Of a stretch of DNA of 64,000 nt, positions 1 through 9,988 are shown in pieces (position 1 is the first letter of the stretch; each line of letters begins with the position of its first letter). The notes beneath the pieces are model-generated. The model was not told the DNA's origin and ran no database searches. It worked only from the letters and a program-made list of their open reading frames with translations. Source of the DNA: Cordilura impudica (taxonomy: Eukaryota > Arthropoda > Insecta > Diptera > Scathophagidae); the NCBI GenBank assembly GCA_963682025.1, contig OY821518.1:10158090-10222089 (forward strand), in the 5' to 3' direction. The position numbers and the translations under genes were made by a program.

Positions 1-1627
1 TGTGCGGTGAGCGCTAAATTAGGTTCAACAATCCATTGCTCAATTTCAGAATGTGATATTTGCTGCAATGGTTCTACTTCTTGAAGCAAAGTTGCAATGG
101 ATTAAATATTGAATTCATCGTCAGCTAGCTGTAAACGTAACTCTGAAAGAGGAATGAAATCTTCATTATCCCAGTCGGATGATTTATTAAACAGTTTTTG
201 AAATGATGACCGAATTGAAGACTCATTAAGGACATTCCACGCATTAGCTAAAAAACATATTCCGTCTTTTAAGTTGATGTTTCGCAAAGACTCGTCTATT
301 GTTTTTCCACGACGAACAATGTGACTTAATAGGCTTTTTTTGTAGTTCAGCTTCGTAAGCCTTATAACATTCTGGTCCATGGGCTGTATAAGAGCAGTAC
401 AGTTTGGAGGAAGGCACATCACCAAAATTTCACCATCATTACTCCTTAACTCGTCTTCTTTGGGATGGCATGGCGCATTATCAATAAGTAAAAGAGCTCT
501 TTCGGGAAGATTTTTTTCCACGAAGGAACTCTTTCACCTACAGATTTAAGAAATTTTAAATTATGTATGTTATAAAAGGAATTTTTTTAGGACCAACAAT
601 TGACTTACCTCTGGAACAAATGTTCTGTGAAACCATTCTTCAAACAAGGCCATTGTCATCCAAGCAATTTTTTTACCTTTGTAGACAACAGGCATATCCG
701 TACAATTTTTGAATGAACGAGGATTTGATGATTTTCCAATAACCATTAATTCCACTCTATGATTTCCAGCAGCATTTGTACTGATTTTATGTCCCGGCGC
801 CGAGGTTTCTTTAGAGCGCACAAGAGTTCTATCGGACAAAAGCTTCCAAAATAGGCCAGACTCATCAGCATTGTATATCTGCTCCTTTTCCAAATTTAGA
901 TCGGTAATTTTTTCATTTAGTTTTTGCAAAAATGGGTTAATATTTTGAGTCTTCGGATTCCATGTTTTTTTTTTAAGTTTGCAACCCAACCATTGCTATC
1001 GTGGAAGCCACCTGACTTTTCCTGAATTTTGGCATGGAATAACTTTGCCTTTTCCTTGAGCATATCAGATGTGATTGGTAAATTCTTTGCTCTTTGATTT
1101 GCAAACCATTTAAACAATGCTCTTTCCATTTTTGGAAACTACGAGGGTTTAAGCGTCTTTCTTCTCCCAGGGCCGGATTCAGAATGCGCCCCAAATTTCT
1201 TTATGGTGTTTTCATTTCTCTTAACACGAGTTATTGTTGATCTATGCACATGAAAACTTTTGGCTAAGGAATTGGTGGAAAATCCAGCACTTAATTTCTT
1301 TAAAATCTCAGCTTTGTCTTTAATTGTCAGCAACGTAAATTTTTTTTTTTTGCCATTATGACTCCGCACCTCTCAATAGTCTGCTTAAAACTGATTCAAA
1401 TTACAACATTTCATCAGCAGCATAAAACGACGGGGATTTCCCGAAATTTATTCAGCCTAAGAAAACGTAAACAAAGCAGCACGCAAGAGTAATACAAAAA
1501 TGTTGCAAGTATCGAGTTCAAAATTTTCGGATGTCGCAAGTACTGAGTGCGTAATGAAAAATATTTCTATGTTGCAAGAATCGAGGTGTGCAAGTATCAA
1601 GTATGTGCAAGAATCGAGTTACTACTG
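1..1627 (-). mobile_element. Tigger/pogo-like DNA transposon, partial
   Basis: The element reads on the minus strand and runs off the window start, so its 3' end is missing. Its 5' terminus is at 1627, where the minus strand begins CAGTAGTAACTCGATTC next to a TA dinucleotide (1628-1629), as expected for pogo/Tigger termini and TA target sites. Inside the end (about 1495-1620) the motif GCAAGTATCGAG/GCAAGAATCGAG recurs at least four times with small changes, a likely set of subterminal transposase-binding repeats. The transposase relic lies at 102-1369. Family assignment rests on the CENP-B-like DNA-binding region followed by a DDE domain. Confidence 0.8.
102..1369 (-). pseudogene. Decayed pogo/Tigger (jerky-like) transposase
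   Basis: Read on the minus strand, 1369-1142 encodes a CENPB-N/psq-like helix-turn-helix (start MRSHNGKKKKFTLLTIKDK). An in-frame TAG at 1139-1141 separates it from 1129-960, the second CENP-B-type helix-turn-helix (MERALFKWFANQRAKNLPIT). A frameshift at the T-run near 967-976 leads into the DDE domain with catalytic IYNADESGLFW. A GT-AG intron, 608 down to 538 (71 bp), follows FVPE; after it a one-base insertion shifts frame, then LLLIDNAPCHP and PPNCTALIQPMDQN give the second acidic residue and the following conserved block. One nonsense codon and two frameshifts make it non-functional. Confidence 0.85.
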
Positions 1628-1636
1628 TATAATTTA

Positions 1637-1760
1637 AAGGGTACTTTTTGAAATAAAGAGTACTTTGTAAAAAAGGGTACATTAAAAGAGAGTACTTTTT
1701 TAAAAAGTTAAGTTTTTGACAAAAAGGTATTTTTTAAAAAAATTACTTTTTTAGAGCTTA
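1637..1760. repeat. Degenerate AGTACTTTT-rich repeat
   Basis: GGGTACTTTT/GAGTACTTT units recur five to six times here. A similar phrase (ACATTAAAAGAGAGTACTT against ACATTAAAAAGGAGAGTACTT) recurs near 40,360, so this is probably a short copy of the same dispersed repeat. No ends are defined. Confidence 0.3.
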
Positions 1761-1764
1761 TCCC

Positions 1765-2296
1765 CCGTATTCATAATGAAAAGTTAGCTACTGCTTACAT
1801 GTCGCGCTCAACGAGGTTCTTACTAGTCAACCGATTAGCCTTAGTTTTTAATTAGCACATATTTTATTCATAATAAATTTTTTGTTGTCATCTAATAGCT
1901 TTAAAAACAACTCTGAAATTTGTAATGCCACCATATTTTTTCCATTAATGCCACCTGATATAGTGAAAATCAACTATGTTTACATTTCAATTTGTGTGAT
2001 TTCACTCCTTTATTTTTTAAAATTAATATTTACAAGTGTTAAGTTTACGACAAAATTATTTTAATTTGAAAATTATGTAAAAATATTTTTAAAAGATCCG
2101 CAAAGAATAAAATATTTATTTGCACTTAAAAATAATTTATATATTTTGTTTTGCTTAGTTTGACACACATCAGCTGTTTTAACATACTTAGTCAGTGTTT
2201 GAAAGGTTGTTGATCGGAGTTTAGCAAACGCAGCAGTAAGTGCATTATATATAATACTCATGCTAGATACTGCATAACTTTTCATTATGAATACGG
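1765..2296. mobile_element. Short MITE-like element with 21-bp terminal inverted repeats
   Basis: CGTATTCATAATGAAAAGTT (start of a perfect 21-bp repeat, 1766-1786) is inverted at 2275-2295. The interior is AT-rich with no convincing coding sequence. Length and ends fit a non-autonomous cut-and-paste element. I could not define a target-site duplication, so the superfamily is open; the terminus resembles that of the insertion at 34737-35636. Confidence 0.6.
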
Positions 2297-2334
2297 CCGT
2301 ATATTTTTCTTTCATAATAGCGATTTTCTTTATT

Positions 2335-2757
2335 ATATAGTGATAACGATAATAAAAATGTGGCCAAACTTCCATAGAATAATGTGACACATGCAGTAAA
2401 ACCACACCCTCATGTAGCAAATGCCACAATTACAATGGCTACAACAATAAAAAAAATTGCAACATATTTCTTAAGAAAAACAACAAACATATTAAACATT
2501 TTTATTTTAAAAGAGATTTTTCATATTCATTCATATCTCGTGACCCTTTGGACCGATTTTGATGCTTTTAAATCGTAACTCCTTTAGGATTTTAATAAAC
2601 GATTTAATGCACAAACGAACAGTCTAGCTTAGTTATTGAGGGTGTGATCGTGATTTCAACAGACAGGCGGGCAGACGGTCATCGCTAAATCAACTTCCCT
2701 TGTTATAATGATCAAAAAAATATATGGTCTGCACAGTGGTGTGGAGGGCATAAAAAT
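2335..2757 (+). repeat. Mini-me-like repeat, family B copy
   Basis: Shares with 47962-48400 the string of phrases TGACACATGCAGTA, TCTTAAGAAAAACAACAAAC, ATATCTCGTGACCC, AACGAACRGTCTAGCTTAG, a degenerate GGAC/GGGC run, and TCATCGCTAAATCAACTTCC. It ends in CACAGTGGTGTGGAGGGCAT, matching the family's 3' end. Fly mini-me/DINE-1-type elements are known to carry such tetranucleotide runs. No coding capacity. Confidence 0.6.
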
Positions 2758-4054
2758 TGTTTTATTTTTTTTGTTTAAAAAATGGCCCTATCATAAGAAT
2801 CGTGAGGCTTTTCCATCAGAAATATAAACTAATAATTGAAAACAATTGACATTGAAAATGACATAGTGAAAACCAGGCATAAGAAAATGAAATTGACTTT
2901 GCCTCATACACATTTGCTATCAACATAGTATTTGCCTAATATTTGTATATAAAGTTTATATATTGTGGAAATGATTTATAAATTAGAACTTATAAGAAAT
3001 AACGTTTAACCATTTTTTAATATTAACTGAATCTAACATGTTTTTTAGCCTTTTCGAGCTAAACTGAAATTTTTCTTTGTTGCTGAGTAATTTGCTAGTA
3101 CTTATTATTAAGCAATAAAACTCTTTAAGAACCCCTGATTTACAGTTCAAACAATATGGTTATTAATAATATACATTTCCAAGTTTGATAAAATAAATAA
3201 GTGTGTTAATACTACTCGTATTAAATTGTTAACTTTGGCAAATACCGAATTAAACTACCTGTTATAGCTAATGATATGGCAATCAATTATTATTAAGTAT
3301 TTATGTAATACAAATTTATAAATCTATAACTTTGTCATGACAAACAAAGAAAAAGACATACAAACATTAATTTCCCGCTGAAAGTAACGACATAACAAAC
3401 TAAAAAAAAAAAAAAACAAACAAAAATGTAACCAGCAATTAGTGCAAATAAATATCAAGTAGATAATGATGAAGAATACGAAGTGTAATACGCACACAAT
3501 CTGCTTAAATTGACATAAAATGCATTTTGAATAGTACTCGAGCAGCCTATAGGTACATAGTCATTTATAACTTTTGCCTACACATAACATTATTTGAATA
3601 ATAAAACCTAATAACAAATACCGAAGTCCAAATAATTGTTTATACAATGAAACCTTGTACATAAGAGGGTTTTGCTTTTGATGTTTGATAATATATTTAA
3701 CAAAATTTTTTACGCTTTGTCAAACCAGCTCTTTTGCCATGGTTTGTAACACATAAATAATTTACCATGCGGAAGACGATGACAAATAAAAATAAATGTA
3801 CAAAAATAACAACGACTTTCGCCATAACAAATTAATTATTAAGGCCTGGTTTGAAAAAAATACTATACATTCATGACACATTTATGTATCAATGTTTACA
3901 TACTTATCTACGTATAGTTGGTATGAATCTTTTCTCAAAAAGATTCATCCTAATCATCATTTCATTTGTGCATTACAAACTTATTTTTATTTTTTGTCTA
4001 AGGTCAGGGCGCTTGTAAAAATAATTTAACTTATTATTATTATTTTATTTTTAT
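2758..4054. other. AT-rich spacer, nothing recognised
   Basis: No open frame of note, no RNA gene and no clear repeat boundary seen. There is an A-run near 3400 and scattered short poly-T tracts. Confidence 0.5.
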
Positions 4055-4365
4055 TTTTGACGTGTTAACATCTATACGCGCAGGGGGGTAAAAATATATT
4101 TCACAATACAATCACAAAAACAGCGTAGCATGTAAGACGTAAGACAAAATCGGTGTGACTTATGATTGTATTGGGGAAAAAATTATGATATGTAATAACA
4201 TTTTTGTCACTGTTTTCTGCATTATATTTCTTCACTTTTTACTAACATTTATAATTAATTTCCTCACTCATTTAAAAGTATTCTTAACATTATAATTTAT
4301 TTCATATAAATAACACAATTATCCCTGCATTTAATATTAATGCTAATCAAACATAAATGAAAATA

Positions 4366-5146
4366 AACAAGTAAGAAAATTATAGTCGGTCTAGACCGAC
4401 TATACGATACCCTATACCATGCGTTTAGAGACCCTATCTCTCAGGCCCAACTAACTGGATATAGAAACTAAGCATAAACCAAAGTTGAGTGGGATTTGTA
4501 TTAATTTTTTTGGCTGCAGATATGAAAAAGTTCATATCTGATACTATATTTATATGGGGACTAGGTCGAAAAATGGACAGATCCTGACTATATTTGGTAA
4601 AGTCTCTTGTATTTTGCAAAAATATATACAAACAAAATTTGAAAAGAATCCGTGCAACATTTTTGTTTTTTGATAGATTTAAGTGAAGATCGGGAAGCAG
4701 CTCTATATGGGGCCCATGACTAAGAGTTGTCCCATAGAGATCATTTTTGGACTACACACATACAAACCCAATTTGAATAAGATTTATATGATAATCTGTA
4801 TCTTATGGCAATTTAAGTAGATTTTATAGGGGTCATTTGTATGGGGGCTAGGTCTGAACATGGACCGATTCCCACCAATTTCAATAGCGTTTATCCCATG
4901 GCCGATTAAAGCTTATATACCAAATTTCGTCAAAATATATTCATATTTGCGACCTGCAGTTTGATTACAAGCTTTACATGGACACACAGACGGGCGGACG
5001 GACGGACGGACATCGTTAAATCGAATCAGATAGTGATTCTGATTCGATCGGTATAATAAAAGATGGGTCTAGGTCAAATATTTTTGGTAGTTACAAACAG
5101 CAGCACAAAGTCATTATACCGAAACCACATAGTGGTATAGGGTATG
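4366..5146 (+). repeat. Family A mini-me-like element, copy 1
   Basis: Begins AACAAGTAAGAAAATTATAG followed by the perfect palindrome TAGTCGGTCTAGACCGACTA and ATACCCTATACC, and ends ACCACATAGTGGTATAGGG. ATACCCTATACCA and TGGTATAGGGTAT are inverted near the two ends. Near the 3' end are a (GGAC)n run and a hairpin, CGAATCAGA..TCTGATTCG. This layout matches the mini-me/DINE-1 type of fly repeats. Open frames across it are not conserved coding sequence. Confidence 0.75.
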
Positions 5147-5173
5147 AAAATGAAAAATAAAAAAATAAAAATC

Positions 5174-5982
5174 AACAAGTAAGAAAATTATAGTCGGTCT
5201 AGCCGGACTATACGATACCCTATACCATGGTTAAGAGACCCTATCTCTTCAGTCCAGCTAATTGGATATAGCAAATATGCATAAACCAAATTTGAGTGGC
5301 ATTTTTATTATTAATTTTTTTCGCTGCAGATATGAAAAAGTTCATATCGGATACTATATTTATATGGGGACTAGGTCGAAAAATGGACCGATCCTGACCA
5401 TATTTGGTAAAGTCACTTATACTTTGAAAAAATATATACAAACCAAATTTGAAAGGAATCCGTGCAATATTTTTGTTTTTTGATAGAATTAAGTGAAGAT
5501 CGGGAAGCAGCTCTATATGGGGCCTATGACTAAGAGTTATCCAATAGGGACATTTTAAGACTACTGATTAATGGATGTAATATATACATACAAACCCAAT
5601 TTGACTAAGATTTGTATGATAATTTGGATCTTATGGCAATATATGTATGTTGATTTCATAGGGGTCATTTGTATGGGGACTAGGTCTGAACTTGGACCGA
5701 TTCTCACCAATTTCAACAGCGTTCATCCCATGACCGATAGAAGATCAAATACCAAATTTCATCAAAATATATTCATATTTGCGACCTGCAGTTTGATTAC
5801 AAGCTTTACATGGACACACAGACGAACGGACGGACGGACAGACGGACATCGTTAAATCGAATCAGATAGTGATTCTGATTCGATCGGTATAATTAAAGAT
5901 GGGTGTAGGTCAAATATTTTTGGTTGTTACAAACAGCAGCACAAAGTCATTATACCCAAACCACATAGTGGTATAGGGTATA
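5174..5982 (+). repeat. Family A mini-me-like element, copy 2
   Basis: Closely similar to copy 1 and head-to-tail with it after about 27 bp of A-rich spacer. All family landmarks are present. The 5' palindrome carries a change (GTCGGTCTAGCCGGAC). It includes CACAGACGAACGGACGGACG and the GATTCTGATTCGATCGG hairpin. Confidence 0.75.
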
Positions 5983-6221
5983 AAAATTAAAAATGAAAAA
6001 TTAAAAATGAACATTGAAAAATGAAAAACGAAAAGTGAAAAATGAGAAACTAAAAAGAAAACTGAAAAATTAAAAATGTAAAATGTAAAATGTAAAATGA
6101 AAAATGAAAAATGTAAAATGTAAAATGTAAAATGAAAAATGAAAAATGAAAAATGAAAAATGAAAAATAAAATGAAAAATGAAAAATTATAGTTGTTTTC
6201 TATTTGACCTTTCCAAATTTA

Positions 6222-6576
6222 TTTGTAAAATAAAATATTCGAGCTCGAGGCCTGGATTTTTTTTTAATTAAAATTCTTTATTCTCCAATATTTCGATATT
6301 CATCGAATATCATCTTCAGGGAGTATAGTGGATTTTAATAAAAATATAAAATTAAAAAATTATACTTGTTCATTACTCGTCATTTAAAGTGCAATTTTAA
6401 AGTGCAATTTTAAATGACGAGTAATGAACAAGTATAATTTTTTAATTTTATATTTTTATTAAAATCCACTATACTCCCTGAAGATGATATTCGATGAATA
6501 TCGAAATATTGGAGAATAAAGAATTTTAATTAAAAAAAAAACCCAGGCCTCGAGCTCGAATATTTTATTTTACAAA
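6222..6576. repeat. 355-bp near-perfect palindrome
   Basis: Arms 6222-6388 and 6409-6576 are reverse complements over about 167 bp, apart from a slight difference in one homopolymer, with a 20-bp loop. Outer ends read ATTCGAGCTCGAGGCCTGG and its inverse. Each arm carries one copy of a short hairpin motif (CTGAAGAT-stem-GAAATATTGG) that recurs at 35267. It interrupts the heptamer array. It looks like two copies of one short element joined tail to tail. Confidence 0.9.
6474..6514 (+). ncRNA. Conserved hairpin motif, copy in right arm of palindrome
   Basis: CCTGAAGAT, 7-bp stem (GATATTC/GAATATC) with loop GAT, then GAAATATTGG, with outer CTCC/GGAG able to pair. The same layout at 35267-35307 has a different but still paired stem. 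Its mirror copy lies at 6283-6323 on the minus strand. Whether it is ever an RNA is unproven. The CTGANGA..GAAA arrangement recalls the hammerhead core, but the outer pairing differs from hammerhead topology. Confidence 0.4.
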
Positions 6577-7356
6577 AAAAAAAAAAATAAATAAAAAATA
6601 ATAAGTGAAAAATGAAAAAGAAAAATGAAAAATGTAAAATGAAAAATGAAAAATAAAAAATGGAAAATGGAAAAAAAGAAAATAAAAAATGAAAAGTAAA
6701 AAATGAAAAATAAAAATCAAAAATGAAAAATTAAAAATGCATAATTAAAAATGAAAATTGAAAAATGAAAACCGAAAAGTGAAAAATGAGAAATTAAAAA
6801 TGAAAAATGAATAATAAAAAATTAAAAATGAAAGGTAAAAAATATAAATAAAAAAATTAAAAATGAAAAATTAAATATTAAAAATAAGAAGTGAAAAACG
6901 AAAAATTATTTAATTAAAATTAAAAATTAATCAGTTGAAATAATAAATAATAAAAAATATTTTTATATTAGCGGAGCCCCTGCAGTTGTTTGCTATAAGT
7001 GATACATAGATGACGCTTTCTGTTCGAGTTTAAAAAAGTGCCATAAAAATCTTTAATTACTAGATGTTTACACATCTCCCCTGTGATCGGACTCACATGA
7101 TTTTCTTTTATTAATTTTTTATTATGTCATTACAAGTATATATTTCTTATGATGCAGTACAATTTCAAAGCCCTAGAAAAATTTCTTAAAACATTATTTC
7201 TACTATGCTAAATTTACGGAACATTGTTGTGATTTCTAACCTTATAGAAAACTTAATTTTGAGAAAAAGCGATGTTTCATCTAATGAAATTTTAAACATT
7301 GTATCGCTATGCTAAGTCTACTTCAACAATGTTGCTAAAAAATCTTTTAAAAAACA

Positions 7357-7745
7357 AGCAGGAGTGTTAAATTCGGCTATGCTGTATCTTTGATACCCTC
7401 CATCTCCTGGATTTTACGTTTACATTAATATCTGGACTTATTTATAACAAATGTAAACAAAATATTTGAAAAAGTAAACAATTTGATAAACTTAACACTA
7501 AATTATTACAACAAAAACAATAAATTTTTAACATTTCTTAGAGTTGTCTCTATATTTTGGGACATTTCTTGGCATAATGATGGCCAAATTACCCCAATTT
7601 TAAATACCAACCTATTCGAGATAATAATCATAAACAATATTATCTTAAGTTGTTTTAAGGATTAAGAATATATATATTTTATGAGATCGCCAATTAATTT
7701 TTCTATGCGTTACCCTCTGCACAGTCGTGTGGTGTCTATAAAAAA
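7357..7745 (+). repeat. Mini-me-like repeat, family B diverged copy
   Basis: Starts AAACAAGCAGGAGTGTTAAA TTCGGCTATGC and has ATACCCTCCAT. It ends CTGCACAGTCGTGTGGTGTC, a decayed form of the family end. The interior is AT-rich and too diverged to align by eye. Confidence 0.5.
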
Positions 7746-8196
7746 ATTTTAAAACGGCTGTTTCTCACGGATTAAAACTTTAATTTTTATATCCGATAAT
7801 TATACTACTCTGACGTAATGATTATAAATTCGTGAAAGTTTTGTGACATTCCATCAACCATCAAAAAGTTGTGATGGTAAAAAAAAAATGATTTTTATAT
7901 TTTATAGTGGGTACTCCACATTTTTATAGTTGTATTTTGGGTAAAAAGTATCTAAAAATATTATATGTTGGTCAAATTAAAGCAAATCCCTTAAAACAGT
8001 AACATAGATATAATATATCAAAATTCGAAAGCTTTACATTTAAAATAAATTTATTGAACTTCTTTTTGGTCGAACATAAAAATATGCAAATTTTAAATTA
8101 AAAAATTAAAAAAAAAAATAAAAATTAAAAAAAAACAGTATCGAAAGTCACGACCCCTGGAAAAAAACGTTACCTGGGGACGTAACCAAATAAAAA
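7746..8196. other. AT-rich spacer, nothing recognised
   Basis: No frame, RNA gene or clear repeat seen apart from A-rich runs at 8095-8135. Confidence 0.5.
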
Positions 8197-8840
8197 CAAG
8201 TAAGAAAATTATAGGCTGTTTAAACCAGCTTTACGATACCATATATCAATTGTTTAGAGAAAAGTTCTTAGGTCCCACTAATTGGACCTTAATTTTGTTA
8301 TTAATTTTTTTTGGGTGCAGATCTGAAAAATTCCATATCGTCGAAAAATTGATCGATCCTGATCATATTTGGAAACGTCACTTCTTTTTTGCAAAAACAT
8401 ATACAAACTAAAACTTGAGAAAAATCAATGCAATATTTTTGTTTTTTAATAGGTTTATGTGCAGATCGGGAAGCAGCTTTTAGGGGGGCTATGAATAAGA
8501 ATTGTGCTGTAGGGTTTATTTTTGGACTGCAGATTAATTAAACATACACAACCTAATATTAACCGTGACCTATATGATAATTTGAATTTAAGTCGATCTC
8601 ATAGGGTTCATCTGTATGGGGGCAAGGTCTGAACATGCACCGATTATCACCAATTCCAATAGCGTTCGTGCTATGGCCGATAAAAGCTTATATGCCAAAT
8701 TTCATATATGCGACCTATAGTTTGATTACACATGGATACACTGACGGCGGACATCGCTGATTCTGAGGTCAAATATATTTGGTAGGTAAAAACATCAGCA
8801 CCAACTCATTATACCCTGACCACATAGTGGTATAGGGTAT
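8197..8840 (+). repeat. Family A mini-me-like element, diverged copy 3
   Basis: Begins CAAGTAAGAAAATTATAG and ends CCACATAGTGGTATAGGGTA. The 5' palindrome and the GGAC run are eroded (ACTGACGGCGGACATCG). It is the most diverged of the family A copies and so probably among the oldest. Confidence 0.65.
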
Positions 8841-8855
8841 AATAATCGACTAGTA

Positions 8856-9222
8856 TCTATAATATTAATAGGCTAGGCGATTTCTTGTGACCGATGTTTT
8901 GTTCTACCGTTTTATCCCTATTTTTACCAAACGTATATTATTTGAAAGGTATTTCTTTTTGGCTGTTTTCCAGATTTCCAGATTTTTAAATTTTTTTCCT
9001 TTATTTTGAGTAAATTGCATTTAAAGTTGCTACTAACACATACATAAAATTATACAATACTATGTGTGTGTTTATTAAATTTGTTAATGTGTTTGTTAAT
9101 GAGTTTGTTATCTACATTCACAATAATAATAAATCAAAAAAGTGTTGGTTTGTGAATTGGCTAAGTTGAAAAATAAAGCTGCCTAGAAATGCACTCCAAT
9201 TTCGAGCGCTGGAATCTGCTAG
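8856..9222 (+). mobile_element. Short non-autonomous Helitron (H1)
   Basis: Starts TCTATAATATTAATAGGCTA after an A (8855) and ends ..GGAATCTGCTAG before a T (9223): the 5'-TC, 3'-CTAG and A/T insertion site of Helitrons. A GC-rich hairpin lies just upstream of CTAG (GCACTC..TTTCGAGCGC). Copies at 38483-38837 and 45935-46298 share full length and the same flanks. There is no coding sequence, so it must rely on a Rep/helicase encoded elsewhere. Confidence 0.85.
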
Positions 9223-9296
9223 TTTATTATTATTCTTACAGTATTCAAATTTAATGTAATTTTTCATGTTGCTGAAAATATATTATTTTTATACCC

Positions 9297-9985
9297 TCCA
9301 CACCACTGTGCAAAGGGTATATACCAGTTTGTCAATCCATTTGTAACTTAACGAAATAAATTCCTGAGACTCCATAAACTATCTATATTCTTGATCCTTA
9401 TAAAAGGAGAAGTCGATCTGATAATGTTACTTATGCCGTTTTCTTTTCTGACAAAAAATGTCACCCTTTTTTTGCCCGTTTTTGGAAAAGTGTATGTTTT
9501 TTATATGTTCTGAATTAAGAGCAACCTTTTATTATATATCAATCGAAAGGTCTCAAAGTGGTGTATTCATAAGTGCAAAAAATTTTGATTATTATCCTCT
9601 TGGGAGTCAAAGGGTGAAAATATACAAAAAAAGGGTAACAATGGGAAAATATTCTCACACTATGACCTGAAAGAACTCAATGGCTGGAATTTTTTGTGAC
9701 TTTGAGACCTTTCGATTGATGTATAAGATAAGGTTGCTCTTAATTCAGAACATATAAAAAAATACACTTTTCGAAAAAAGGGCAAAAAAGGGCGACATTT
9801 TTTGTCAGAAAAGAAAACGGCATTACATTATTTATATTACTTATGCTTAAAATGTTCTTCATAAACTGCAGCAATTTGGTATTTAACTTGAATAACCTAG
9901 ACCGAATAGGTGAGGAATAACGTACGAGATACTCCGATAAAATTTGATATAAAAAAAATAGTGAAACATGATTAGAGTACATGTG
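9297..9985 (-). repeat. Mini-me-like repeat, family B, minus strand, interrupted by foldback
   Basis: ATACCCTCCACACCACTGTG at 9297 is the inverse of the family B 3' end. The body (ACTCCATAAACTAT.TATATT, TTGATCCTT.TAAAAGGAGAAG, CTTAAAATGTTC) matches 23041-23335. The two halves are separated by the foldback at 9435-9832. Confidence 0.6.
9435..9832. repeat. Foldback with ~140-bp inverted arms
   Basis: Arms about 9435-9575 and 9695-9832 are inverted: GCCGTTTTCTTTTCTGACAA and TTGTCAGAAAAGAAAACGGC, then TGTTCTGAATTAAGAGCAAC and its inverse. The centre of about 120 bp is unique. It is inserted in a family B repeat whose body is continuous in the copy at 23 kb. Confidence 0.8.
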
Positions 9986-9988
9986 CAT

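Larger units (their letters stand above)
5983..6945 (+). repeat. A-rich heptamer array (GAAAAAT/TAAAAAT), split by palindrome
   Basis: Imperfect repeats of 7 bp (AAAAATG, AAAAATA, AAAAATT variants) occupy 5983-6185 and 6590-6945. This is the internal array of the family D element. It yields long Phe/Ile/Ser-rich frames on the minus strand that are artefacts. Confidence 0.8.
4055..7112 (+). mobile_element. Family D (DINE/Helentron-like) element with heptamer array and nested insertions
   Basis: The left end TTTTTGACGTGTTAACATCT (4055) and the right end TAGATGTTTACACATCTCCC (about 7063-7082), followed by TGATCGGACTCACATGA, match the ends of the copies near 24.7, 42.1, 51.1 and 53.9 kb. GATGTGTAAACATCTA at the left end of better copies is the exact reverse complement of TAGATGTTTACACATC at the right end, a subterminal inverted repeat. 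Between the ends lie two family A elements, an A-rich heptamer array and a 355-bp palindrome, all nested. Subterminal inverted repeats plus an internal microsatellite recall DINE-1/Helentron elements; that link is inference. Confidence 0.65.

Noticed and set aside
2874..3850. Possible element with ACCAGGC/GCCTGGT ends
   Set aside because: The shared ends are about eight bases, no target duplication is seen and no second copy was noticed.
5262..5855. Recurrent 70-95-codon frames containing MGARSEHGPILTNFNSVHP
   Set aside because: They recur only in family A copies, are broken differently in each and have no start or stop conservation. They are read-through of a non-coding repeat.
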